64,000 bases of DNA from Basidiobolus meristosporus CBS 931.73 (lineage: Eukaryota > Basidiobolomycota > Basidiobolomycetes > Basidiobolales > Basidiobolaceae): NCBI GenBank assembly GCA_002104905.1, contig MCFE01000220.1, positions 1 to 64,000 of the forward strand. The letters are read 5' to 3'. The notes under the pieces are model-generated. The model was not told the DNA's origin and made no database searches. It saw only the letters and a list, made by a program, of their open reading frames with translations. Of the stretch, positions 10,970 through 20,737 are shown piece after piece (within the stretch, counting starts at the first letter, position 1; each line of letters starts with the position of its first letter). Both the position numbers and the translations under genes were made by a program.

Positions 10970-11017
10970 CGAATTGCCCTACGAATTGCCCTACGAATTG
11001 CCCTACGAATTGCCCTA
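10970..11017 (+). repeat. Four perfect 12-bp tandem repeats in the LRR2 leader
   Basis: CGAATTGCCCTA is repeated four times without a mismatch, ending 10 nt before the ATG at 11028. It therefore lies in the probable 5' untranslated region. LRR gene 1 has no such array. Confidence 0.9.
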
Positions 11018-11027
11018 ATTTCTAAAG

Positions 11028-12530
11028 ATGTCTACTTCTAACTGGTTCGCTTTTACTTCGAACGAGTCTAGTGCCTATCTCAAGATCACCACTACTGAGC
11101 TTCTCGACAAGTTCATTGATGAGATCTCATCCAATGATGCTTTTGCCAAGGCCTTGAAAGGTCTTGATGTCAGCCCCTTGTTCATCCGTACCGCTGTACC
11201 TGATAGAGAAGAGGCTGAGAGCCATGAATGTAATGCCGAGGGCGGTAACCCATGCCTTTTTACTGACTCCCAACTAACCACCGTCATTGAGAAATGCTCG
11301 AACCTCGAGGTTTTGTGCATTGGTTATGGCCCTCAAATCATCGAAGCCGGTGTCCTATTAAATGTGTCCGGTCCTGAAGCTGGATATCAAACCTCCAACG
11401 GACCAGCCTGCCTGTCCGAGGACGTGTTGAAGAGAGTTTCTGAGCTCTCCAAGTTGGAGATCTTGAACTTGTATGGCTGCGATAATCTCAGTCAAGATGC
11501 TGTTGTGCTCATTGGCCGCGGTTGCCCCAATCTCAAGCAGCTCTGCATTGATGGTGAAGATGATGAGGAGGATGATTTCGAAGATATCCTCAACGAGGAA
11601 GAAGATCAAGATGCTGCAGACAAGGAAGCTGAGGAGGAAATTGTAGAAGAAGAGGAAGAGAGACCTTGGACTGTTGAAGACTGGAAAGCCTTCCAAAACC
11701 TCGAGGTCCTGTCTGCTGACAGCGTCGAGCTTGCCGTCGTTGCTGATCTCCCCAAGCTTACCCATGTTCAGATCTATCCATTCGCTGAGCCAGATGTCTT
11801 GAAGAAGTTCATTGAAAGCCATGCTGATAAGCTCCGTTATACAAACGTTACTGAGGAGTATACCTACACTGATCCTGAAGATCCTGAAACCCCTATTCCC
11901 CACCACAAACTTCCAGTTGAGATTTTGAAATGCTCTAAATTGGAGTCCTTCAACATGAATGTCTATGATTATGCCGAATCTCACAGTGAAGGGTTCTTTA
12001 GAAAGGTTATCGAGTCTTTCCCCAACCTGAAACACTTGGAGCTTACCGATGATAGTGATGTTGCAACCACCGTAGCTTCAGTCACATCCAAATTAACCAA
12101 CTTGGAAACTCTTATCTGGGATTCTGAGGAAATCACCGATGAAACCGTCGGTGCGATCTCCAAAGCCCTCCCTAACCTCAAAAACTTCCTTCTTGCTTTT
12201 GGTGAGGAAGTCAGTGATAATGGCGTTGCTGCCATTGCCGAGAACCTCAAGAGCCTTGAGCAACTCTCCCTTCCCACCATCAGTCCTGCCAGTGTCAACG
12301 TCCTTAAAAACCAATGCCCCAAATTGGTTGAAGTCGGGATCATCCGCAGTGATAGTCTCACTAAGGAGCATGTTGAGGATCTTAAGGTCAGGCTTCCTAA
12401 CCTTCGAGGCATCTGCATTACTGGAGATATCAAGAAGGAGGTGATCGAGTGCTTGATGGCCCAAGTTCCTGAAGTTCAATATCACCTTGAGGGCTTGGAG
12501 GACAACGGAGAAGAAGCTGATGAGGAATAA
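11028..12530 (+). CDS. Acidic leucine-rich-repeat protein 2
   Basis: A 500-residue intronless tandem paralogue of the gene at 8927. It shares the N-terminal block (KITTTELLDKFIDEISSNDA), the RNI-type repeats and an acidic insert at about residues 180-208, and ends in another acidic tail (EEADEE). Nucleotide identity to copy 1 is almost complete in tracts such as 11658-11829 against 9587-9758, then falls sharply after about 11830. The second half has diverged in sequence while keeping the repeat spacing. The ATG at 11028 follows the 12-bp repeat array. No known domain other than LRRs; role unknown, perhaps a cytosolic or nuclear adaptor. Confidence 0.85.
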   Translation: MSTSNWFAFTSNESSAYLKITTTELLDKFIDEISSNDAFAKALKGLDVSPLFIRTAVPDREEAESHECNAEGGNPCLFTDSQLTTVIEKCSNLEVLCIGYGPQIIEAGVLLNVSGPEAGYQTSNGPACLSEDVLKRVSELSKLEILNLYGCDNLSQDAVVLIGRGCPNLKQLCIDGEDDEEDDFEDILNEEEDQDAADKEAEEEIVEEEEERPWTVEDWKAFQNLEVLSADSVELAVVADLPKLTHVQIYPFAEPDVLKKFIESHADKLRYTNVTEEYTYTDPEDPETPIPHHKLPVEILKCSKLESFNMNVYDYAESHSEGFFRKVIESFPNLKHLELTDDSDVATTVASVTSKLTNLETLIWDSEEITDETVGAISKALPNLKNFLLAFGEEVSDNGVAAIAENLKSLEQLSLPTISPASVNVLKNQCPKLVEVGIIRSDSLTKEHVEDLKVRLPNLRGICITGDIKKEVIECLMAQVPEVQYHLEGLEDNGEEADEE

Positions 12531-12805
12531 TCAATTATTATAGAGCAAGAGCAAGAGAGTCTAGAGCCAAGCCTCACCTCTCATACAATCTATCCTTGAA
12601 CGTTTATGTAATTTTAGTGGAAATTACCTGAGATGGCTTAGCGGCTGGATGAGCCATAGTTAGAGGTAATTACATGATGACCCATAGTTAAACTAATGTA
12701 TCTGGCCAGACTTGTTCAAAATAAAGATGTCTTTGTTTACAGCTTTTACTTGACGATACAGATATGACTTATTCACAGTGAAGTTCAAGTGGTAATGATG
12801 GTAGA

Positions 12806-14604
12806 TTAGAGTTTGGAGTTTAACTTGGTGTTGGATAGTTTATCCAGAAGCTGGCGATCTTCCATCGTTAATCGTTTGTGAGGAAGGATGGACGAGCCCT
12901 CTCCTCTACGAGGCACATCCTTCTCGGGAATGCCAGTCTCGCGGGAGATTAACGCCACTACACGAGGTTCACAGAATCGGCCCTGGCATAAGCCCATACC
13001 AGCTCTAGTACGCTTCTTGATGGAGTCTACAGTGTGCGCAGGCAAAGGTCTTCCTATGGCGTCTTTAATTTCCGCCTCAGTGACCCTCTCGCATCTGCAA
13101 ATAATATTTTTGCATGGATCTGGATCGTCAATCACCCCATCAAAGTCCTCACCCTTAGGCACTATGACGGCATTGCGATAGGGATTGAAATTAGGATTCG
13201 GTTCAAGTCCGACCACCACAGATTTGGATGGACAGGTAGCGCAGTTATTTTTACACGAGTCCGCTTCTTCTCCAGTTGTGGAGCATTTGCCCCTCCGTAC
13301 ACGTCCGCGCTGCTGTATACGTTCCCGGAGAACACAGTTGGAGATGATGTCGGTGACGAGTTTGGCTATAGCAGGAGAGCTCGTTAGCCCTGGCGAGTCA
13401 ATTCCAGCCACATTAACGAATCTCTTCACTTTGGACTCCTCAACAATGAAGTCGTACTGGTCCGTCTTCGCGCGATAGCCGGTATATGAGGTCAGGGCTT
13501 TCTTGGCATTAAACCCGGGAACCAAGTGTCTGGCCGCATTCAGTATAAATTGGGCGACCTGTTGGTTGTCCATATCGCGATCCTGGTCAACCACGTTTCC
13601 ACCAGGGGCCGTTGCTTGAATCTCAGCAGAGACGCTTCTCGAGGTAGGGCCCAATAAGAGATTACCATGGTAGGTCGGACTCACCAGAATGCCTTTGCCG
13701 ATGATCTTGTTAGGCAACGGGAATAGGACATGATTTGCTAGATGTCCTTGTGACTTGTCCAAAATGATGTATTCTCCCTTTCGAGGGACGATACGGAAAT
13801 GATCGACCCCCACCATCGCTGCTACTTTGTCGGAATATCTACCCGCGCAGTTGATAACGAATCTAGTACGGAAGCTGTTTCGAAGAGCGGGTGAATGTGG
13901 ATCAGATGGCTGGTTATCTGGCTTCCATTTGCCTGTGGTTCCATATGAGTAGTGGTGATGGTGGTTGTATTGGTTTTGATAAGGAAATAGGCATTTGGGT
14001 CATCTTCCTCGTCTGGCTGATTTTCATAGCCAATCTTGTGAGGTAGTTTTTGTATATCAATTACCTCATGGTTCAAGAGGATTTCTACCCCGTTCTGAAC
14101 TGCATTCTCGGCCAAGGCTATAGTATATTCATAGGGCGAAACAAGTCCTGCGTCAGGACAATACAGAGCGGAGTAAACCTGAGGGTTAATGTTGGGCTCC
14201 ATAGCAAGGACTTCTTCTCGGTTTAATATGAACAGACGATTGACACCGTTAGCTTTGCCGTTAGCATATAGAGCCTCCAGAGCCTTATTATCCTCTTCTG
14301 AGAAGCCAACTACTAAGGAGCCTACCAGCTTGAACCCAAAATTGAGCTCCTTGTTGAGGATGGGGAAGAGTTGATTTCCTTGATGAGAAACGATGGATTT
14401 TAAGGTTCCGTGCTTTTCGTCATAACCACCGTGTATAATACCCGAGTTGGCTTTAGAGGCACCTTGAGAGACATCGTCAGACTTCTCGAGGACTAGTACT
14501 TTGAGACGATACTTGCTCAACTCCCTTGCGATGCAGGAACCTACTGCTCCTGCACCGATAACAACAATGTCATACATTTCCGTGTTGCTGGAGTGTGTTG
14601 ACAT
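12806..14604 (-). pseudogene. GlpA-like FAD oxidoreductase with BFD [2Fe-2S] domain, one frame break
   Basis: From the ATG at 14604 the protein opens with a Rossmann FAD motif (IVVIGAGAVGSCIARELSK) and a DAO-family dehydrogenase domain. It ends with a BFD-like [2Fe-2S] domain whose four cysteines are visible as CRC and, further on, CQGRFC. This is the layout of anaerobic glycerol-3-phosphate dehydrogenase subunit A and related 2-hydroxy-acid dehydrogenases. The frame breaks once, between about 13880 and 13980. The span of 1799 nt is one short of a multiple of three, and restoring a base in the AAAA run at about 13974-13977 would rejoin both halves (about 599 residues). No GT exists there to make an intron. 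It is a pseudogene or an assembly error. A 49-codon upstream extension crosses a TATA-like box and is probably leader. Confidence 0.8.
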
Positions 14605-15272
14605 GGATGGATTGAATGGTAAGTGAAAATTGAGAATTTGATAGATACTGATGGAAGAGGAAACATTCAAATGCTCTATTATAAATCCAATGCGGTTTCT
14701 GAAACCCACGACTGCTTTTTTTCCTCGAATTTTCCTCAGATTGAGAGGCACTAAGACCTCTGCCTGATTGGTTCCATGGCCATCAGAATGCAGTTAAATA
14801 CAGGGTATATTAGAAGCACATCGCATTTATTCCCAGATCAAATGGTCTATTCTAGACTTTCAGATGATTGCCATTCTGGTGTAACTTCTCTCCACAACAA
14901 TGCGGATTTTTTGTAAGTACGGTGCTCCAATCACATCCACAACCTACTCCAGATGGACAGTTCTACACCATGAGGCGTACTGGAATTAAATGCTAGCTTT
15001 AAATTGCTGCTTATTCTAAAAATGTGCTTGTGGGAACTGAACGGGCTAGACGAAACTGTCTTATCGATATCTACATCTAGTTTTAAGTTAGCTCGCTCCA
15101 CTTCGCATAAACATCAACTCCAGCCCAGATAGAGGCCGAGATCACTTAGGGTTGGAGTTTATTCAGGTGGGTTATTGTGAATTGATGTGCATATTCTCGA
15201 TCAGAAATATATATATACTCGAATTAAGAAATACATTTAGCACAAGCAAGCGGTAATGGCCATTTTCCCGAT
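14605..15272. other. Intergenic, no gene seen
   Basis: About 670 bp holding the promoter of the flavoprotein gene (a TTTATAAT sequence on the minus strand near 14680) and the 3' flank of secreted-protein copy 1. No open frame of interest. Confidence 0.5.
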
Positions 15273-16460
15273 TTAGTAGCCACCACTGTTGTAGCCACCA
15301 TTGCGACCGCCAGAGTATCCACCGTCGTGACGCATCATATCCACCATTGATGACCGCCATCGATATCCACCGTTGTGTCCACCAGTATAGCCACCATGTC
15401 TGTTGTATCCAACCCGAATCTTGCCATCCAAGAGATTGCACACACTAGGATTGACGCTGACTCCAACAAGCTGCGCTGCTCCAACAATCACTCGACACTT
15501 CAGTCTCTCGAGACGGAGAAGGTCGATGTCGACACCCAAGCGAAGGCAAACGCCTAGATCGATTTTGGCGCCACACAAGGTGTGGATCTTGGCAATGATG
15601 GTCTCGCACGACTTGGGGTAGCGGGGCTTTCCGGTCGTTGGTGGGTAGGTAGGAGGCTGGCAGCTCTTGCATGGCTTCTCTGGAGTCGGTGGGTAGGATG
15701 GAGGGTTGGGAGGCTGACAGCTCTTGCATGGCTTCTCAGGGGTGGTGGGGGGATAGGCCGGAGGCTGTACAGGAGGCTTGCCAGGCTCACCAGGCTTACC
15801 AGGTTTGCAAGGCTTCTCTGGCTCAGTGGGGGTCTTGGGTGGCTTGGATGGCTTGTCGTGCATGACACTCACCTCGCCATCTCTCTTGATGTGCTTCTTC
15901 CCGTTGCCTCCAAGGGCCAGGCAAACCTTCGCGTCAGCCTTGATCCCCAGGATGTTGGCTGCGGCACAAGCCTCAACACAGGTCATCTTGGATGGGACGC
16001 CGCTGATGAGGGGGACCAGCTTGATGATGACATCGTTCAAGCAGACCTTCGCATCCACCTTGATGCCGAATGCGGCGAGTCGCGCGACCACGCCGTTACA
16101 CGCAGATTTAGCATGTTTGGCAGAGACTGAGGTGGTCTTGGACTTCTTGCCATGTCCAGCAGAGGCCAAGCACACCTTCGCGTCAGCCTTGATTCCCAGA
16201 ATGTTGGCTGCTGCCACGGCTTCTATGCATGTCATCTTGGATGGAACACCGCTGATGTGAGGGATCAGCTTGACAACGGTGTTGTCCAAGCAGACCTTAG
16301 CGTCAGCCTTGACCCCAAAGACAGCGAGCCTTGCCACTACTCCGTCGCAGACGGACTTCGAGTGTTGAGCGCTGATGGGAGTGGCACTCAGATTGATCGG
16401 CTCTTCGGCCATTACAAGCACAGCAGGTAACAAAGCTAAGGCGCTAGCGAAGAGCTTCAT
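15273..16460 (-). CDS. Secreted Cys-X18-Cys repeat protein, copy 1 (left gene of pair 1)
   Basis: 395 residues from the ATG at 16460. Residues 1-18 form a signal peptide (MKLFASALALLPAVLVMA). Two tandem modules follow, each with two Cys-X18-Cys units sharing the pattern of a variable helix, then (I/V)K-x-DAKVCL. Then come KKHIKR, a Kex2-like site, a Pro/Lys/Cys linker with a short GKPGEPGKP stretch and CKSC motifs, a third Cys module, and a Gly/Tyr/His tail. The tail is damaged: after HNGGY it reads through a Trp/Arg/Met-rich segment of about 13 residues before GGY repeats resume, the result of frame changes that sum to zero. The linker has GEPGKP where sisters have GKPGKP. No known family recognised; probably wall- or spore-surface associated. 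Confidence 0.85.
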   Translation of the reverse strand: MKLFASALALLPAVLVMAEEPINLSATPISAQHSKSVCDGVVARLAVFGVKADAKVCLDNTVVKLIPHISGVPSKMTCIEAVAAANILGIKADAKVCLASAGHGKKSKTTSVSAKHAKSACNGVVARLAAFGIKVDAKVCLNDVIIKLVPLISGVPSKMTCVEACAAANILGIKADAKVCLALGGNGKKHIKRDGEVSVMHDKPSKPPKTPTEPEKPCKPGKPGEPGKPPVQPPAYPPTTPEKPCKSCQPPNPPSYPPTPEKPCKSCQPPTYPPTTGKPRYPKSCETIIAKIHTLCGAKIDLGVCLRLGVDIDLLRLERLKCRVIVGAAQLVGVSVNPSVCNLLDGKIRVGYNRHGGYTGGHNGGYRWRSSMVDMMRHDGGYSGGRNGGYNSGGY

Positions 16461-17116
16461 GGTGTCGACCGATCGAGAAAGAGGGGGCAAAGGAGAGATG
16501 AGTTTGAATTGATGTGCCTGCCGGTGGAAGATCGTATATTTATAGCAAGCATTCTCTTCCGAAGATCAGTAAGTCAGTGACATACTGAGCCAACAACCAG
16601 TTCGGAGTGAGTCGAATATTTGGATACACTACCTGTAGTTGAGCACATAATAACTAAGCACTGCAATGTGAAACTTGACGATATTTCTAGTTTTCCCAAA
16701 ACGAAGAATTGCTGGTAGCATCTGATTATCATTCTTCCTCAGCTAGTGCCATATCAGACCCAAACATTCAGGTATGAGATGATGGTATGTTTGGATTCAC
16801 AAATTCGATCTATTGGTGAACAAAAGGGTTTCCTTAAATTGCATGCACCGCTGATCATTGAATTCATAGATATGCCAGAAGTATTGCTTGGTTCATCTTA
16901 CAAACTAAATGTAACCGGATTCTCAAGCATGCCAAAGTTCCAGTTATTTGCACTTGGGGTTGTGCGTCCAAATATACCTCCCCCGCCCTAGACAGATTAG
17001 AGACTCAACGAACTTTGGAGGAGACTGCTTGCTATAAATATACGATCTCCCGCCAGCAGTCAAACAATTCAAAGTCATCTCTCCTCTACTCCCCTCTTTC
17101 TCGATCGGTCGACACC
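16461..17116. promoter_or_regulatory. Bidirectional promoter of pair 1 (orientation I)
   Basis: 656 bp between head-to-head genes. A TATAAATA box lies on the minus strand at 16537-16544 and on the plus strand at 17033-17040, 77-84 nt from each ATG. The whole segment recurs reverse-complemented at 20738-21393. Its two ends recur in the same orientation at 25001-25643. Confidence 0.75.
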
Positions 17117-18358
17117 ATGAAGCTCTTCGCTAGCGCCTTAGCTTTGTTACCTGCTGTGCTTGTAATGGCCGAAGAGCCGATCAATCTGAGTGCCACTCCC
17201 ATCAGTGCTCAACACTCGAAGTCCGTCTGCGACGGAGTAGTGGCAAGGCTCGCTATCTTTGGAGTCAAGGCTGACGCTAAGGTCTGCTTGGACAACACCG
17301 TTGTCAAGCTGATCCCTCACATCAGCGGTGTTCCATCCAAGATGACATGCATAGAAGCCGTGGCAGCAGCCAACATTCTGGGAATCAAGGCTGACGCGAA
17401 GGTGTGCTTGGCCTCTGCTGGACATGGCAAGAAGTCCAAGACCACCTCAGTCTCTGCCAAACATGCTAAATCCGCGTGTAACGGCGTGGTCGCGCGACTC
17501 GCCGCATTCGGCATCAAGGTGGATGCGAAGGTCTGCTTGAACGATGTCATCATCAAGCTGGTCCCCCTCATCAGCGGTGTCCCATCCAAGATGACCTGTG
17601 TTGAGGCTTGTGCCGCAGCCAACATCCTGGGGATCAAGGCTGACGCGAAGGTCTGCCTGGCCCGTGGAGGCAATGGGAAGAAGCACATCAAGAGAGATGG
17701 CGAGGTGAGTGTCATGCACGACAAGCCATCCAAGCCACCCAAGACCCCCACTGAGCCAGAGAAGCCCTGCAAACCTGGTAAACCTGGTAAACCTGGCAAG
17801 CCCAGCAAACCTCCTGTCCAGCCTCCGGCCTATCCCCCCACCACCCCTGAGAAGCCATGCAAGAGCTGTCAGCCTCCCAACCCTCCATCCTACCCACCGA
17901 CTCCAGAGAAGCCATGCAAGAGCTGCCAGCCTCCTACCTACCCACCAACGACCGGAAAGCCCCGCTACCCCAAGTCGTGCGAGACCATCATTGCCAAGAT
18001 CCACACCTTGTGTGGCGCCAAAATCGATCTAGGCGTTTGCCTTCGCTTGGGTGTCGACATCGACCTTCTCCGTCTCGAGAGACTGAAGTGTCGAGTGATT
18101 GTTGGAGCAGCGCAGCTTGTTGGAGTCAGCGTCAATCCTAGTGTGTGCAATCTCTTGGATGGCAAGATTCGGGTTGGATACAACAGACATGGTGGCTATA
18201 CTGGTGGACACAACGGTGGATATGATGGCGGTCATAATGGTGGATACAATGGCGGTTACAACGGTGGGCATAATGGCAGTTACGATGGGGACCGTAACGG
18301 TGGTTATAATGGTGGTCATGATGGAGGATACAATGGCGGTCGTAACGGTGGCTACTAA
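17117..18358 (+). CDS. Secreted Cys-X18-Cys repeat protein, copy 2 (right gene of pair 1)
   Basis: 413 residues, the longest copy; start at the ATG at 17117, with the preceding open codons being leader. Signal peptide 1-18. Cys pairs are at 38/57, 78/97, 121/140 and 161/180 (extra Cys165), all spaced X18. The KR site is at 192-193. The Pro/Lys/Cys linker spans 201-285, including KPGKPGKPGKPSKP and two CKSC motifs. The C-terminal Cys module is 286-350 (Cys288/308, X19; Cys325/344, X18). The tail 351-413 repeats GG(Y/H) with Asn and Asp. No transmembrane segment and no GPI signal. By analogy with glycine/tyrosine-rich wall proteins the tail may be cross-linked, but that is inference. The coding region is nearly identical to the five sisters except in the tail. 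Confidence 0.88.
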   Translation: MKLFASALALLPAVLVMAEEPINLSATPISAQHSKSVCDGVVARLAIFGVKADAKVCLDNTVVKLIPHISGVPSKMTCIEAVAAANILGIKADAKVCLASAGHGKKSKTTSVSAKHAKSACNGVVARLAAFGIKVDAKVCLNDVIIKLVPLISGVPSKMTCVEACAAANILGIKADAKVCLARGGNGKKHIKRDGEVSVMHDKPSKPPKTPTEPEKPCKPGKPGKPGKPSKPPVQPPAYPPTTPEKPCKSCQPPNPPSYPPTPEKPCKSCQPPTYPPTTGKPRYPKSCETIIAKIHTLCGAKIDLGVCLRLGVDIDLLRLERLKCRVIVGAAQLVGVSVNPSVCNLLDGKIRVGYNRHGGYTGGHNGGYDGGHNGGYNGGYNGGHNGSYDGDRNGGYNGGHDGGYNGGRNGGY

Positions 18359-19050
18359 ATTCCGTTAAGCATTTGCAGCTTATTGTGATTCTGATATACC
18401 TCTTTGTATTTGTTGATAAGCTCATGCAAATTTATGTGAGGTTTTAAATGTTCATTTGGTAATTAACTCTAAATAAATCCACTTACATGATCAACTCGAT
18501 CCGCATATTGCTGGATGACTAGAGGTGGATTGGCGGCTCAAATAAGTAATGCATCTTCAAATTGCTTCATGGTCGGACTGGAAATTGTGTTGCAAATGCT
18601 GACTAAAGGAGTATTATGATCGGTCTAGCTAATGGTGGATTTTATATAGTATTGTCCCAAAGGTTCCCTCAATCTCCCTTCGCCATAATCAGTAACTTTG
18701 AGTCAGTATATGAGATGCAATACACTACCAATTGCGAATCTGAGTATCCATAGTGAGATGACATTTCGAGTAGAACACTATACAATAAAAAGCGCTTGGA
18801 ATCAATCTACGGTTCCTACTTAGACCATCTTGGGCTTGAAAAGTATTATAATCTATATATTACTTTTATATTTTCATATTGATTTGAGTATTTCCACTGT
18901 ATTGCCTATCGATGATTTGTCTGGAATTAACAATCAGTAAGAATCGTAGTAGAGACTGTATCGGTTGGTGTAATGGTAGCCTCAAGGCCAACTTTAACTG
19001 TGAGATCTGGGATTGTTATATTGGCAACTACTAACTATGGAAAGGTGTAG
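18359..19050 (+). repeat. 3' flank repeat of pair 1 with a decayed tail relic
   Basis: This downstream flank aligns in the same orientation with 22614-23250 after copy 4, though clearly diverged. Near 18950-19000 it holds a stretch homologous to the relic at 23173-23229, where a GGRN...Y-stop tail is still readable; here it is degraded. No intact gene. Confidence 0.55.
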
Positions 19051-19564
19051 GTCTTACTGCTTCACTTTTGGAATACTAAAATTCAATTCAGACCAAGCCT
19101 CTAGCTGAACGCACCTGTACATATGTTCTGTTTAGTTCATGGCTCCAACTATTGTCTAATTTAAGTGTATCTTGATAGTATGTATACAGGCCATTAGAAC
19201 ATAACAATATAATCGTGTGTACTTGAGAGATCAAGGCTCTGCCTTAATTCAAATACATCAAGATTGCTAAAATATTTCATTGTGCCTTTCACTTATTGAA
19301 TCCCCAGTTTTCTCCCTATAAACTTCATATGACTAAACAGTTGCCTTAAAAATGCTAATACAAGCAAGCCTCTAATTCGCGATATAATTAATTTCCCCAC
19401 AGCGTTCTTGTCTACACTATAATAACAGTAACATTTGCTGCTCAACCTCCAAGCCATATATGTATTAATATAGACATTCAATACTTTATTAATAAACAAA
19501 TGTTAACAGTTCGCATTAAAGAGTATATTACGCACTGACGAATGATCGCAGATATTATCAATAT
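19051..19564. other. Spacer between pairs 1 and 2
   Basis: AT-rich. 19293-19564 aligns with about 23580-23872, the region just downstream of secreted copy 5 (minus strand), showing that the 3' flanks of the minus-strand genes were also duplicated. No gene. Confidence 0.45.
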
Positions 19565-20737
19565 TTAATAGCCACCACTGTTGTATTCACCATTGCGACG
19601 GCCATTATATCCACCATTATGACCGCCATCATATCTACCGCTGTGTCCACCAGTATAGCCACCATGTCTGTTGTATCCAACCCGAATCTTGCCATCCAAG
19701 AGATTGCACACACTAGGATTGACACTGACTCCAACAAGCTGCGCTGCTCCAACAACCACTCGACACTTCAGTCTCTCGAGGCGGAGAAGGTCGATGTCGA
19801 CACCCAAGCGAAGGCAAACGCCTAGATCGATTTTGGCGCCACACAAGGTGTGGATCTTGGCAATGATGGTCTCGCACGACTTGGGGTAGCGGGGCTTTCC
19901 GGTCGTTGGTGGGTAGGTAGGAGGCTGGCAGCTCTTGCAAGGCTTCTCTGGGGCCGGTGGGTAGGATGGAGGGTTGGGAGGCTGACAGCTCTTGCATGGC
20001 TTCTCAGGGGTGGTGGGGGGATAGGCCGGAGGCTGGACAGGAGGCTTGCTGGGCTTGCCAGGCTTACCAGGTCTACCAGGTTTGCAAGGCTTCTCTGGCT
20101 CAGCGGGGGTCTTGGGTGGCTTGGATGGCTTGTCGTGCATGACACTCACCTCGCCATCTCTCTTGATGTGCTTCTTCCCATTGCCTCCAAGGGCCAGGCA
20201 GACCTTCGCGTCAGCCTTGATCCCCAGGATGTTGGCTGCGGCACAAGCCTCAACACAGGTCATCTTGGATGGGACACCGCTGATGAGGGGGATCAGCTTG
20301 ATGATGACATCGTTCAAGCAGACCTTCGCATCCACCTTGATGCCGAATGCGGCGAGTCGGGCGACCACACCGTTACACGCGGATTTAGCATGTTTGGCAG
20401 AGACTGAGGTGGTCTTGGACTTCTTGCCATGTCCAGCAGAGGCCAAGCACACCTTCGCGTCAGCCTTGATTCCCAGAATGTTGGCTGCTGCCACGGCTTC
20501 TATGCATGTCATCTTGGATGGAACACCGCTGATGTGAGGGATCAGCTTGACAACGGTGTTGTCCAAGCAGACCTTAGCGTCAGCCTTGACTCCAAAGATA
20601 GCGAGCCTTGCCACTACTCCGTCGCAGACGGACTTCGAGTGTTGAGCACTGATGGGAGTGGCACTCAGATTGATCGGCTCTTCGGCCATTACAAGCACAG
20701 CAGGTAACAAAGCTAAGGCGCTAGCGAAGAGCTTCAT
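19565..20737 (-). CDS. Secreted Cys-X18-Cys repeat protein, copy 3 (left gene of pair 2)
   Basis: 390 residues from the ATG at 20737, in the same layout as copy 2: signal peptide, two double Cys-X18-Cys modules, Kex2-like KR, Pro/Lys/Cys linker with GRPGKPGKPSKP and CKSC motifs, C-terminal Cys module, short Gly/Tyr/His/Arg tail ending GGY. Its leader and upstream region match those of copy 2 rather than copy 1, although it is the left gene of its pair. The reading frame is intact. Differences from copy 2 are a handful of substitutions in the modules, while the tail differs in length and order. Confidence 0.88.
   Translation of the reverse strand: MKLFASALALLPAVLVMAEEPINLSATPISAQHSKSVCDGVVARLAIFGVKADAKVCLDNTVVKLIPHISGVPSKMTCIEAVAAANILGIKADAKVCLASAGHGKKSKTTSVSAKHAKSACNGVVARLAAFGIKVDAKVCLNDVIIKLIPLISGVPSKMTCVEACAAANILGIKADAKVCLALGGNGKKHIKRDGEVSVMHDKPSKPPKTPAEPEKPCKPGRPGKPGKPSKPPVQPPAYPPTTPEKPCKSCQPPNPPSYPPAPEKPCKSCQPPTYPPTTGKPRYPKSCETIIAKIHTLCGAKIDLGVCLRLGVDIDLLRLERLKCRVVVGAAQLVGVSVNPSVCNLLDGKIRVGYNRHGGYTGGHSGRYDGGHNGGYNGRRNGEYNSGGY

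Noticed and set aside
13850-13990. Intron joining the two halves of the GlpA-like gene
   Set aside because: No GT donor is available on the coding strand in the stretch where the frame must change.
15554-16260. Long open frames antisense or out of frame to the secreted-protein genes (Trp/Arg/Leu-rich, Ser/Arg/Pro-rich), repeated in all six copies
   Set aside because: They are shadows of GC-rich repetitive coding sequence; none has its own signal, and they change exactly as the sense frame dictates.
18960-19035. tRNA-like start GGTTGGTGTAATGGTAGC
   Set aside because: No B box, no cloverleaf; the stretch aligns with the secreted-protein tail relic at 23173.
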